Of a stretch of DNA of 59,823 bases, positions 45,280-57,082 are shown one piece after another. The DNA lies in NCBI GenBank assembly GCA_003427395.1, contig BFEA01000236.1:2124166-2183988 (forward strand), in the 5' to 3' direction. Made by a program: the position numbers and the translations under genes. Position 1 is the first letter of the stretch. Every line of letters begins with the position of its first letter. Source of the DNA: Chara braunii (taxonomy: Eukaryota; Streptophyta; Charophyceae; Charales; Characeae). The notes below the pieces were generated by a model that made no database searches, had not been told where the DNA came from, and saw only the letters and a list, made by a program, of their open reading frames with translations.

Positions 45280-45329
45280 GCGGGTGCAAATAAACAATGC
45301 CTGGGGAAAAATAATTAAAACAAGGTCTA

Positions 45330-47340
45330 TTCGTCAAGATCTCGATCTTGACGGTCAAGAATATTGGCATAACTAGTGCAAGCGCTAGCGGGAGCAAACG
45401 GGAAAACCAAAAGTAAAATAAAAAGTAAAGAAACATGGGGGAGGAGACATGAGAGCAATCTGAAAAATCTCGAATTAGCCCCCCTCAAGAAAATGGAGTC
45501 AAAATAGACTCCATACGAAAAATAGGCCTCTAGGAGAAAATTGGAGTATGAGGGGTCACTGTGTGGGAGAAATAAAGATAAAAGGAAACTCCCATTGGGA
45601 ATGAGGAAGCCATTTAATTTATTGCAGTGCGAGAATTAATGGACCGCACCAGGGGTATAGGGAGGGTCAAAACTAAGAGGGAAAACCTAGAAAAAGGGCC
45701 TTAACGGTCACTTGACACTTGACATGCTGGAAAAAGAAAGAAAAAGAATAAAACAAAAGGAGTGAGAGGAAGTGAGTGAGTTGGCCGTCGGTAGGGACTG
45801 CCACAGGTAGGGACTGGCAGGTCCCTACTGTCAAAAAAAGGGAGAAAATAAAAATAAAAAAAAGAGAAAAAAAAACAAGAGAGAAAAGGACCCTAACGGT
45901 ACAAAACAATCACATGGGGAGATGCATCCGTGACCAGATACATTCAGGAATATGGCGGTTGCAAAGGACTTTCATTTTTTTTTTTCCTTTTGATTTTGCA
46001 GAAAAAATCAAGAAAAATCAAGGCCCAATGCAACCGAGATACAACGGATTGCATGGGGGTAGATAAACGTATGTTTTAGTAGGTGCATCCAGAGCCAATA
46101 TTCAACCCGGATGCACTTAAAAAATTGTCGTTTATTTTTTTTCCAGTTCTGGGTTAGCTGTGGGGCACTGAGGCTAGGAAATTGACCCCTATTGCAGTTC
46201 GAGTTACAACGGACTGCATGGGGAAGGGGAAACACATGTTTTAGGTGCATCCGGAGCCAATATTGAGCCTGGATGCACTTGAAAATTGAGCTTTTCATTT
46301 TCATTCAACTTGGGGCAAGTTGTGGGGTTGTAGGTCTTGAAAAACTGTCAAAGTTGCAGTCCGAGAAATAACGGACTGCATAGGGATGCGTATGCGAAGA
46401 GAAAATGGGTCATGGCAAGCTCGAAAGACTAGAAGAGTGATTTCGGCAAGGGCAAATAGAGACGGTAAACGGTAACCGTGAGATGACATCTCGCGGCCAA
46501 GAATAATCGGCGCACATGGGGCACTTGAGGAAGAAATATTGGAACCACCAAAGATAAGGAGGTCCCAAAATAAAAATGAGACATCATCCGAGACGTTGCC
46601 GGAGACTAAATAGGCCTAAATAAAAATAGTCGAAAAACGGGACACGAGCCGGCGGGACTATTTGTGGGACAAAAAAATAGAACAAATACGGGAGAGTGGC
46701 GGGGACTTGACATGTCCGAAAGTAACCATGAGTCAACATAAGGAATGGTCACGCAAGCGAACGACACTGTCAAGATCGAGATCTAGATGGTGAAAAATAT
46801 CAGCATCACTAGTGGAAACACTAATGAAGTCAAGTGGGAGAGCTGTGAGAGAAAGGAAAACAAAATAATGGTGAAGGAGGGGTTGCCCAGTAGTCCGAGA
46901 TATCTCGGACTAGCGAGGCATGAGAAAATAAAGCCCGAAGAGGCTCAATATAGAAAAAAGGTTGTCAAAAAAAAATCGGAGCAAAGGGGGTTCAAAATTG
47001 AGACTAACAAAGTTAAAATGGAGGTCCCTTGGAGCATGCGGGTGCCATTATTGTAATCCGAGACAAAACAGTCAACTACTGAGTCTGAATCTGGCCATGG
47101 ATGAGGATCTATGACCTAGAAAAAGACTCAATTGCTACTTGACACTTGTCACATCAGAAATAGAAGAAAAAAAAAGAAAAATGAGAAAAAATGGCAAAGG
47201 AATGAGACAAAAGAGGAGAAAATAGTGGAGGAGAATGTGTCGGCCTATTGGGACTGGCAGGGTCCCTACTGCGACCTCATCCCTCCACATTTAGTGAAGG
47301 TCAATCCGGATTGCAGAGATATGGCCCTTGGGTCATTATC
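45330..47340. repeat. Diverged ~1.43-kb tandem duplication
   Basis: Landmarks recur about 1.42-1.45 kb apart: GTCAAGATC near 45350 and 46771, CCTAGAAAAAG near 45686 and 47116 followed by ACTTGACACTTG, and GGACTGGCAGG near 45811 and 47251. The rest is only loosely similar. No protein is recognised; frames are Lys/Glu-rich from A/G composition. Confidence 0.5.
46020..46395. repeat. ~164-bp tandem repeat, 2.3 units
   Basis: ACAACGGATTGCATGGGG at 46042 recurs as ACAACGGACTGCATGGGG at 46206 and TAACGGACTGCATAGGG near 46368. The first two units also share GGTGCATCC.GAGCCAATATT and GGATGCACTT. Confidence 0.8.
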
Positions 47341-48009
47341 TCTGTAATATCTGAATAAAAAAAAATAAAATTAAGAGAAAAAACAAAGGAAAAATGACCG
47401 GTTTTCTTTTGGGTCAGATTCAGATCCATTGAGGAGGGAATATGGTCGTTTTCGATGAGACTTACCCAAACGACTAACATCGGAATAAGTTGGCAGCCCA
47501 AAATGAAAAAAAAAAAAAAAAAAAAAAAAGACAGATTGTACATTTGGCCCAAAAAGAAGGCCAGATGCACTAAAAAATAAAAAAGTGTACTTCGGGGCTC
47601 AAATTTGAAGCAAGGACTACATGGGGGTGGCACGGAATACTGTGGGCAAGGCTGAAAGGGCATCGAGGTATGGAAAAATACCTCGGTCAGTTTGAGAGCT
47701 TAAAGGAGGTTGTGGACTAGTGTGAGGAGTTGTACAGGTTGGTGGTAGTGAGGCTGGCATAGGGAGGTGATCCACCATAGCCCCTAGGACTGTGAGGAAG
47801 AAGGAGAGGCTAGAGAGAGTTCTATAAGCCCTCATAGAGGGGAAGACTCCAAAGCCATAGTGGAAGGAACTTGCTATACCTTGGCAGAGGCTGAGAGGAA
47901 GGAGAAAGTCATAGCTAAGGTAACACCTGTGCAAAGAAGGGAGAAGCTTCATCAAGATTGGTGCTCCAACTCCAAGATACTAAGGAGGTTAGTGGAAATG
48001 AGAAGTCTC

Positions 48010-48089
48010 TTCTTCTCTTTCTTTTTCTTTTTCTTCTTCTTCTTCTTCTTCTTCTTCTTCTTCTTCTCCCTCTTCTCCTTCTTCTTCCT

Positions 48090-48138
<49 letters not shown>

Positions 48139-48170
48139 CTTCATCATCATCATCATCATCATCTTCCTTT
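48010..48170. repeat. (TTC)n - poly-T - (ATC)n tract
   Basis: TTC repeats, a run of about 45 T (48093-48138) and ATC triplets. The region 47345-48010 has no recognised gene. Confidence 0.95.
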
Positions 48171-48327
48171 TTCCCTCTCCTTCTCCTATTCCTTCAATGA
48201 TCTCTCATCTACACTCACTTTTTCTTCTTCTTCATCATCCCTCTCTCCATAAGAAACTTTCCAAAGCTTATAGTAGATGGTAGGAGGCCTTTTAAAGAGA
48301 AGTGGTGTCCCCATGGGCTCATCCTAT

Positions 48328-49160
48328 AGTTCCTTATGAATTGTCACTTTCCAACTTGTGATTTCATGCATTAGAGTGAGTCTCACTCACTTTTCTCTCA
48401 CTTTCTCTCCAGTACTTCACTTAGGAGTAAATCACAACTCTGGTTTATACTTGGTCTACTGTTTGGATGATGTTTTTTTCTTGTTTAGTCATTTTCTTCA
48501 CTCCCATGTGAATCGTCACTTTCAACCTTGTGATTCCATGCATTAGAGTAAGTCCAACTCATTATTCTCTCACTTTCTCTCCATTACTTCACTTAGGAGC
48601 AAATCACAACTCTTGTTTGTACTTGTTCTAGTGTTTGGATGATGTTTTTTCTCTTGTTTAGTTTTTTTCTTTACTCCCATGTGAATTGACACTTCCCCCC
48701 TTGTGATTTCATGCATTAGAGTGAGTATTACCACTCTTCTCTCACTTTCTCTCCATTACTTCACTTAGGAGCAACTCGCAACTCTTGTTTGTGCTTGTTG
48801 CAGTGTTTGGATGATGTTTTCCTATTTTTTTGTCCTCCTTTTCACTCCCATGTAAAGCGTCACTTCCCAACTTGTGATTTCATGCATTTGACTGAGTTTC
48901 ACTCACTTTCCTCTCACTTTCTCTTCATTTCTTCACTTAGGAGCAAATCGCAACTCTTGTTTGTACTTATTCTAGTGTTTAGATGATGGTTTCCTCTTGT
49001 TTAGGCCTTTTTTTCACTCCCATGTGAATCGCCACTTCCCACCTTGTGATTAAATGTATTAGAGTGAGTTTCACTAACTCTTCTCTCACTTTCTCTCTAT
49101 TATTCCACTTAGGAGCAAATCTCAACTCTTGTTTGTACGTGTTCTAGTGTTTGTACAGTA
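48328..49160. repeat. 172-bp satellite, about 4.8 copies
   Basis: CACTTAGGAG occurs at 48418, 48590, 48762, 48934 and 49106, exactly 172 bp apart each time. Other shared pieces are CACTCCCATGTGAATCG, CTTGTGATTTCATGCATTAG and CTCACTTTCTCTCC. Units are AT- and pyrimidine-rich, with about 10% variation. Confidence 0.95.
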
Positions 49161-49298
49161 TCCAAGCATTCTGTTGTTTGTTACCAAGTAACGAAATCTA
49201 GAACGGACTGCCATGTCTCGTTGGCAGGGATTGTTAAGAAAAAAAAAAAAAAAAAAAACGTACTTACCTTTGTCACGAGAGTTGTGGACTCCGCTCTG

Positions 49299-49375
49299 AG
49301 CAAATGTGCAAAATGAACATGAATCTAGTAAAACATAGGTAGATACACTGCTAGTAGTTTAGAGCTAAATGTCAT
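49299..49375. repeat. Diverged relative of the element at 9065-9242
   Basis: It shares AAATGTGCAAAATG, then AATGAACAT-like and TAAAACAT, then AGATRCAC, in the same order as one unit at 9080-9200. No terminal inverted repeats are recognised here. Confidence 0.4.
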
Positions 49376-49489
49376 TTTTTCTGGCCGCGTGTGGGGCGGC
49401 ACAACCCTCAGTAACTTTCTAATCGTTTTTTTTTTTTTTTTTTTTTTTCCCCCTCTTGCGATCCAAGAATCTGGGCTCCGTCCAGCGGC

Positions 49490-49855
49490 CTAGCTCAGTT
49501 GATTAGGCATGCAAGTGACATTCAGAAGGTTGTGTGTTCAATCCCCGCCTATGGCAATCTTGATGCCAACCAACTAAGATAGTCAGCTGGATCCTCATAG
49601 TCTGTATTAGTAAGGTCTTCAACCAACACGGTTGGGAGGCACCCCCTGTCCCTACTATCCTACCTCAGTGTGACCAGCAATGAGGACCATCACCCTACCA
49701 GTATTGAGAGCAACTTGGACCACACAACAGTGACAAGCACCCGGGTTGGGCCAACCTCTCATCCCTAATAGAAGCGGAGGCGAACGAACCATGTCGTACG
49801 GGAACTTCGGACGCCAGACTCATGCAATCTGCTACAGGCTCAATTCAGTGTGTGT
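49490..49855 (+). mobile_element. tRNA-headed SINE-like element
   Basis: The first 75 bases resemble a tRNA: box A-like CTAGCTCAGTTGATTAGGC (49500) and box B-like GTGTTCAATCCCC (49534), spaced as in a tRNA gene. Acceptor-stem pairing is poor, so this is not a working tRNA gene. About 290 bp of unique body follow, ending in GT repeats and T-rich sequence. Target duplications were not found. Confidence 0.55.
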
Positions 49856-50225
49856 GTGTGTCTTTTTTTCCTTTTTTTTATTTGTTTTTTATGGTTTTGA
49901 TTTAAAAAAAAAATACACGAAGTTCCAAAAAAAAAAAAAAAAAAAATATTGTTGTACATCTTTGAAAGATCTACAACCTTATATTTTATATTTGCTTTTC
50001 TGTTTTTGTTTTTCCGCTTAAAAAATCTGTGTGAAACCAAAAAAAAAAACACTCATTTCATTTTAGTTTTTGTTTTTTTCATTGTGTGTTTATGTTTTTG
50101 ATTTTCTTAAAATAAAATTTGAACATCAAAAAATAAAAATACAAATATAGGGTTGTAGTTATCGAAAAAACCTACAACCATTTTTTTTTTTTTTTTTTTT
50201 TTTTAATCTTTAGCCCAAGAAAAAA
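49856..50225. other. A/T homopolymer-rich spacer
   Basis: Long A and T runs (e.g. 49928-49947 and 50181-50204) surround two copies of a CTACAACC/GGTTGTAG motif. No gene is seen. Confidence 0.6.
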
Positions 50226-50484
50226 ATCATCGCGGACCCTGTTAATTCGCGTCCAATGCGCGTTGAACGAGAGTTTAACGCGAATTCGACACGCGTTGAA
50301 TTCAAAATCGGACACACAGTTCAGGATCATTCAGGATTTTCATACCTGAATGGTCCTGAAGTGGTGAAAGGTCCGAAGACTTTGAAAAGCACCTGTTTAG
50401 GCGGGTTGTATCCTGCAGTGGTGAAGAGTGTCTTGAAGTAGTGATGAAAAATAAGACTATTGTTAACCTTCTCTCCATCTCTCA

Positions 50485-51545
50485 TATGGTGATGTTCCGT
50501 TTTATTGTTGATTGCTTACTTGAGCTTCATACATGTGTTTGAGCAAATCTCACTCACATGTGTGACTCATGTCTCATATGAAGATGACCTGTTTCATTCT
50601 TGGTTGCTTACATGAGGTTCATGCATGTGTTTGAGCAAGTCTCGCTCACATATGTGGCTCATCTCTTACATGTTGATGTTCCGTTTCATTCTCCGTTGCT
50701 AACTTGAGCTTCATGCATGTATTTGAGCAAGTCTCACTCACATGTGTGACTCACCTCTCACATTATGATGTTCCGTTTCATTCTTGGTTGGTCACATGAA
50801 CCCATGTATGTGTGTGAGTAAGTCTCACTCACATATGTGGCTCCCCTTAATGCACTTGGTGATTGTCCGATTCATACTTGGATGTTTCATCACTCACATG
50901 CATATGTTCTCACTAGTCACACTCTCACTTTGTCAAGTTCATGCACTTGGTCATTGTCCGATTCATACTAGGCTGTTTCATCACTCATATGTATGTGTTC
51001 TCGCTAGTCACACTCACACTTTGTCAAGTTCGTGTACTTGGTGATTGTCTGATTCATAATTAGTTATTCCCTCACTCACATGCATGTGTTCTCACTAGTC
51101 ACACTCTCACTTTGTCAAGTTCATGCACTTGGNTCACTAGTCACACTCTCACTTTGTCAAGTTCATGCACTTGGGGATAGTCCGATTCATACTTGGTTAT
51201 TCTCACACTCATATGCATATGTTCTCACTAGTCACACTCCCACTTTGTCAATTTCATGTACTTGGTGATTGTCCGATTCGTACTTGGTTGTTCCATCACT
51301 CACATACATGTGTTCTCACTAGTCACACTCTCATTTTGTCGAATTCATGCACTTGGTGATTGTCCGATTTATACTTGGTTGTTCCATCAGTCACATGCAT
51401 GTGTTCTCACTAGTCACACTCTCACTTTGTCAAGTTCATGCACTTGGTAATTATTTGATTCACACTTGGCTGTTCCACCACTCATGTGCATGTGATCTCA
51501 CTAGTCACACTCTTGCCTTGTCCATTCCACGCACTTAGTAAATGA
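50485..51545. repeat. 91-92-bp satellite with two subfamilies
   Basis: GATGTTCCGTTTCATT-type units start at 50491, 50583, 50675 and 50767 (92 bp apart). From 50861 they become GATTGTCCGATTCAT-type units 91 bp apart (50861, 50952, 51043 and on). Late units carry TCTCACTAGTCACACTCTCA and CATGCACTTGG. An N at 51132 sits where a unit is short, so the array is probably collapsed. Confidence 0.92.
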
Positions 51546-52310
51546 TCTGATTCATCTTTGGATTAATCGACTTAACGCACACGCGACCCAACGAGACCCA
51601 CCCCTGTTCTAATCGAACGTGGTAAATAGGAGGTATGAAAAATGACTCATTTTCTCACTAGGAGTGTTGTTGCTACTGTTGTTGTGTATAACAATGTTGC
51701 TGCTGTTGCTAATGACTGACTGAGCCCCTTGCTGCAACTGCCGCTGCTGAAAAACCAACAGCGAACCTCTAGAGCACAGACCGACCCAAAAATGCGGCTA
51801 AGGGGCCGATGCGACCGGGGGGGGCACTTTAGCCAAGAGCCGTCAAACCAAGGATATGAGGGCTGAGACTCCTCAGACTTCATATTCTAGGCATAAACAG
51901 ATGGCGTGCAGAACGTGTAGGTCATCTGAGTCCATTTCCTTGCAAAAACGGGAAATGAACTTTACCGAACTGTTCGCCTTGAGGCCCGGGCAACGTCCGA
52001 AAACGGCAAGTATGGGCAAACGATGACGGGATCCGCGAGATTTAGTAGGATGCTTCCATAGGGTACAAATAGTGAGCCCACCAAAATAGGACTGATTCTG
52101 ACCTCGTTTAGGGTAGAAAATGCAAGTCTGTGTTTTTCGGCTCTCCGCCTTAGGCAAAAATGGCAAGAACGGCAAAACCTGCAGATTTGCAGATCTGCAA
52201 GGACAGCGTGTTTATGTTCAAAGTCTGTCTTTTCTGCATATCTGTTGTGGGACTAGTACTGCGAGTCTGAAGTTTTCAAAGTTCGGAGGAAGGGGACAAA
52301 AGATCAACCA
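51546..52310. other. No gene recognised
   Basis: It contains an approximate CTG/TTG-rich stretch near 51660-51750. No motif supports the short open frames. Confidence 0.5.
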
Positions 52311-53235
52311 CCTCACACTACCCCCTCTCCTCCATCTTCTTCACCCAACCACCATAGCTATCCACCTCACACCATCTCTCTCCTCCATCTTCTTCACCCA
52401 TCCACCATAGCCTCACACCATCGTCCTCCTCCCACTCCACCCATCCACCATAGCCATCCACCTCGCACCGTCTCCCTCCCTCACCTTCTTCACCCAACCA
52501 CCATAGCCATCCACCTCACACCATTTCCCTCCTCCATCTTCTTCACCCATCCACCATAGCCTCACACCATNCTCCCTCACCTTCTTCACCCAACCACCAT
52601 AGCCATCCACCTCACACCATTTCCCTCCTCCATCTTCTTCACCCATCCACCATAGCCTCACACCATACCCCTCCTCCCTCTCCTTCACTATCCACCATAG
52701 CCATTCACATCGCACCGTCTCCCTCGTTCACCTAATTCACCCGTCTACCATAGCGCTAAACCTCACATCATCTCCTTGCTCCATCTTCTTCAACCATCCA
52801 CCGTAGCCATACACCTCACACCTTCTCCCTCCTCCATCTTCTTCACCCATCCATCATAGCCATTCACCTCGCACCATCTCCCTCCTCCATCTTCTTCACC
52901 CATCCACCATAGTCATCCACCCCACACGATCTCCCTCCTCCATCTTCTTCACCCATCCACCATAGCCATACACCTCACACCATCTCGCTCCTCCATCTCC
53001 TCCACCCATCCGCCATAGCCATTCACCTCACACCATCTCCTTCCTCCATCTTCTTCATCCATCCACCCTAGTCCTCCACCTCATATCATCTCCCTCCTCC
53101 ACCTTCTTTACCCATCTACCATAGCCATCCGACTTACACCATCTCCATCCTCCATCTTCTTCACCCATCCACCATAGCCAACCATCTCGCACTATCTTCC
53201 TCCTCCATCTTCCTCAACCATCCTCTATATTCGAC
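52311..53235. repeat. ~52-bp pyrimidine-rich minisatellite
   Basis: About 17 units of CTCCCTCCTCCATCTTCTTC, ACCCATCCACCATAGCC and a CACCTCACACCAT linker. Measured spacings are 52-53 bp (52829, 52881, 52934). The plus strand is almost free of G. Frames on the minus strand translate to Trp/Gly repeats and are not genes. One N at 52571. Confidence 0.93.
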
Positions 53236-53364
53236 CACCGCACTCCCCCTTCCCTCGTCACCTCATCCACCAACCAAAGACGGGGTACAAAGAAGCAAGG
53301 TGTAGAAGGAGGACCTTGGATAGGACGGTAGGACAAGTAGGGGGATCAAATGATTTTGAGTAGG

Positions 53365-53368
<4 letters not shown>

Positions 53369-53430
<62 letters not shown>
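53369..53430. repeat. (CT)n microsatellite
   Basis: A pure CT run. No gene is seen between 53430 and 54430. Confidence 0.95.
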
Positions 53431-53432
<2 letters not shown>

Positions 53433-54436
53433 CCCTCCCCTATCCTCTTGCTCCTCCTCTCTCATGCCTTTCCTCTGCTTCCACCGTCTCCCTCTCCCCT
53501 CCGCCATCCCTCTCTCTCACTCTAAGTGCCTTGACTTTACCTTATCCCCCTTTCCCCTCTTGGGATATAACTAACCCTTATCACTCACTTGTTACATTGC
53601 AAGAGAACGAACGGTGTAAAAAATCTATCCTCACTTGGCGGGGAAAGTGGGCAAGGGGAGGGTTGTCGGTCCCTTGTGCCGCCAAGAAGGAAAGATAAGG
53701 ACACTTGAGGAATAGGAAGGAGTCAAGTCCGAAAAAGGGATAGAGGAAGTTCGTACTTAAATCAAGGTCCGATTGACTCAACCATCACCCTGACTGCATG
53801 ACTAAGGGAAGAGATTGACCTGGATTGAGAAAAGGAAAGGGAAAGCACAAAGAGGTAAGGAAAATGAACATAGGCTTGTGGGAGGGATTATGTGTTAACC
53901 CCATGTGGGGGATGCCTTGCATAAATTATGTTGAATGTGCAGGTAAGTCGTTTAAAGAGACACTGAGCGGGAATGGGTCTCGGGAACGCCGGGCGGCAAA
54001 GAGAAAGAGGGGCTAAGGACAAACGAATTGTGGACTCAACCTTTGCCCTTGAATAGTTGATTGAGCATCGTTGTGTAAAGCGAAGTCGGTTATAACAAAT
54101 GGCAAAGGCATGAGGCGGTCGGGAAGGTCGCGTAGTTTAAAAAAAAAAATTTGGGCATGTATGCGGGATGGGTTCCCGAAAAGACTAAGGGGTGCCCTTC
54201 AATAATGTTTGAAAGACTCTCATTTAGTAAATGCATGCGTGGCCCAAGGATTACGCTTGGCCTACCCATAAAAGAAGAGAGACTTTCAATAAACCCTCTG
54301 GACCGCTTGAGCATTGGAAGGAGCGATTGCATGATAACACGTAAAAGCATTAAGAAACATCGCGATTAACGGAAAGGTTTGGCGAGTCTACCATCCCGCG
54401 AGAGGGCGGAGCTACATCCCAAATGTCGAAACTCTC

Positions 54437-55745
54437 TCACAAGATGGCCCACCCCCATCCATCTCGAAACACTAGGTGGGGGTGCCCCTGTGACGAACGC
54501 TCCGTGCCCCGAGCTTGAGATCGGGCGGAGCAGAGCCAACTGGGACCCTCAACGGGTCGACTAAGGCCCGAAAGTCTAACATGGTACGGCCCTACAACGT
54601 TCCACTTCAGTGGCTGATCTTTCCGTAGGAGGTTTGTTAGAGGCCGAGCAATCGTTGCAAACCCCTTGATAAACCTCTTGCAGTACGAGGCCAACCCCAG
54701 AAAGACTTAAACCTGCGTCAACGACGTAGGCGTGGGGGCTTCTCGGACCGGCTTAACTTTTCTCCAATCTGGCCTCAAGGCCTTTCGGGTCACCACGTAC
54801 CCTAGGAACGAGATCTCTGAAAGAAAAAACTCACTCTTCTCAAGTGTGATCTTGAACCCAACATCTCGCAACGCCCCCAACGTCCATTCGATGTGTTGAG
54901 CGTGTCCGTGAAATGATTTTGAATAAACCTGGATTTTGTCTATGTACACAATGACGCAAAACATGATCATTCCCTAGGTCAGTCTGGTCTTGTTGATGAA
55001 GTTGTGAAATGTGACGCTCATCGCTCTCTGAAAAGTAGTCAGTGCATTGCATATTCCCATAGGGCAATGAACCCTCTGCCACGTGCCTTCGAACAGTAGG
55101 AACCCCGTTTTTTGTCGATCCTCCTCCTTAAACAGGATGATGGAACCCATAGCGGATATGAAACTTACTGAAATAATTACTATACCCAATCACATCCAAC
55201 AAATCATCAATCCGGGGAAGGGGGTACACATCTTTGATCGTGATGTCATTCAACTTTCTATAATCGATGCATATGCGGATCGACCCGTTTTTCTTTTGAA
55301 CTAGAACTACAGGGAATGACTATGGTCCAGTAGCTGGCCCAATCCATCTGTTAGCTTCGAATTCCCTGATTCGTTCCAGCGCTGTCCTTCGTTCGGCGAG
55401 GGAGTACCGGTATGACTTGCATTGGACTGGTGGGTGCGTTCCGGTTTTGATTTTGTGTTAAATAACTAACAATAACCCGATATCTGTGTCCTTGACTTTA
55501 ATCGCCTCTTGGTATTCGGTCAGTATATCTGCAATTAGTCGATGAGGTTCATCGAGCACGTACTGGGGCACATGCAGTTCATAAAGTTGTCCGTGTATGT
55601 CAATCGTCACTTGTTTCGTGCCTCCTTTACTACCATTCCCTGGCGGAGGTGCCGAAATAAATGAGTTGTCTGATCGCCAGAACAACACCATGTTGACCAT
55701 CGGGGCGTCTTCTTCCTCGATTGCCACGTATTCTTCTGTCATTGA
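54437..55745 (-). pseudogene. Second gypsy element: reverse transcriptase
   Basis: RT in pieces: a linker (55742-55458), fingers FPVVLVQKKNGSIRICIDYRKLND (55330-55240) and DVYPLPRIDDLLD, palm FQRAMSVTFHNFI (55020), and a catalytic YIDK (about 54940) where YxDD is expected, so the second Asp is Lys. The thumb (GLASYCKRFIKGFATIARPL, LRKDQPLKW) lies near 54680-54600. Frame changes separate the pieces. No RNase H or integrase follows, so the element is truncated at about 54440. Confidence 0.85.
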
Positions 55746-56082
55746 TGTCCTGCAGGCTTAATGGTTTCTCAACAATCTTGATCCCGGGTTCGTAAGGGTT
55801 AACGCGCCCACGGGGTTCCAAAGCTCCATCCTTGGCGCTCCGTCGCAGCAATCGAGCCTCTTTCCCTGTAGAGAGCAGAGAACGAGGTAGTTTCGTAATG
55901 TCGCAGAATGTTTTATTGTCACTGTATCTCGAGAGAAGGGGGGGGGTGGATTCGTATACGGTCCGAGAGGGTTCCAAAGAATCGGTCATTCGGGATACTT
56001 GCACGAGTGGTTCCCCTAAGATTAGAGTTCGCGTCCATTGGCGATTTTTTTCCGTAAGGACGAATGTTTTCGTTCTTTTCTG

Positions 56083-56690
56083 TCAAACGGGGTAGCGAGT
56101 CAGTTGGTGTGCCATGTTCCATATATCGGGGTCCGCTTCGTCCTCACTCTCAAAGGAGGTACTTGACAGCTCTGGTTCTTTTCCCTTCTGGCCCGTTACT
56201 TTGAGGGGTCCCCTCCAAGTGATCACATGGAGTGGTTCTTCGTTCCCGGAGAGAGTTTTTCGGGCCGTAGGCAGCGTAGTTCGGAGAGTTAAATGCATCC
56301 GGATGACGTAGGGTTTCCCGCCCGTATTCCGAAAAATAATCAACCGCCTTTCGAAATCGAGATTGATTCTTAGTGCGGTAAGGGCCGGTAGTCCCAAAAG
56401 AACATTGTATGTGTTTACATCTAATACGATGACATCTCCAACGCGTGAACTTTTCCTAATAGAAACGCAACATTTTTTATCCTTCCCACCACCTTGATTT
56501 TTCCTCGTCGGCTGAGACAATGTGATCTCCTTCTGTTAACGGGATGAGATCGTTTCTTCTTCCTGCCTGTTCCATGACCCTCAAGGAAATGGCTAGGACC
56601 GCGACCCCTGAGTCGATAATAGCATTGTACTGATTCCCTCAGATTTTTAGGTCGCATTCCGCGGATTTCCACGGAATGGCCATAATGCGC
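56083..56690 (-). pseudogene. Second gypsy element: aspartic protease region
   Basis: The active site IIDSGVAV lies near 56620, in a frame different from the flanking open frame. The later block GDVIVLDVNTYNVLLGLPAL, with ALRINLDFERRLIIF, is at 56440-56320. The DSG form is common in plant gypsy proteases. Frameshifts near 56520 and 55900 isolate it from gag and RT. Confidence 0.75.
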
Positions 56691-57082
56691 AGAAAATGAT
56701 CGTTTTTTCGGATGAGCCCTAACTGTATCGGGCTCGAGGTGCTGGGGACATCGGGTTTGTCCTCTCAGGCGGGGGTTTTCGCTTTGATGGCTACTTGCTT
56801 AGCGAGGGCAAACCATTTCCAGTTTGCCTTGCAATGCTGCAACATTCGTTCATTCGCATGTTCTGATATGGACAACAAGTGTCCAAGCAAGGGGATTCGA
56901 TGATCCAGGGCTCGAACGATATTCAAGACATCAATTTCTCGCGTAACGAAGAAAGGGCCGGCGGGCCGCCCGATTCCATTTCCCTCAGGGACGATCTCTA
57001 TTCCGTTACTTCCCGTTGCTCGTTCGCGGGGCGGATGGTTCCGATAATTTCCAACCCTGGGAAGCCGAGTGAGATATACTGG

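Noticed and set aside
49490-49565. Functional tRNA gene
   Set aside because: Box A and B resemblance is good, but acceptor-stem ends do not pair and a long non-tRNA body follows.
50784-51540. Series of similar 62-91-codon frames
   Set aside because: They are rotating translations of the 91-bp satellite; 91 is not a multiple of three.
52413-52715. Trp/Gly-rich minus-strand frame
   Set aside because: Translation of the ~52-bp minisatellite.
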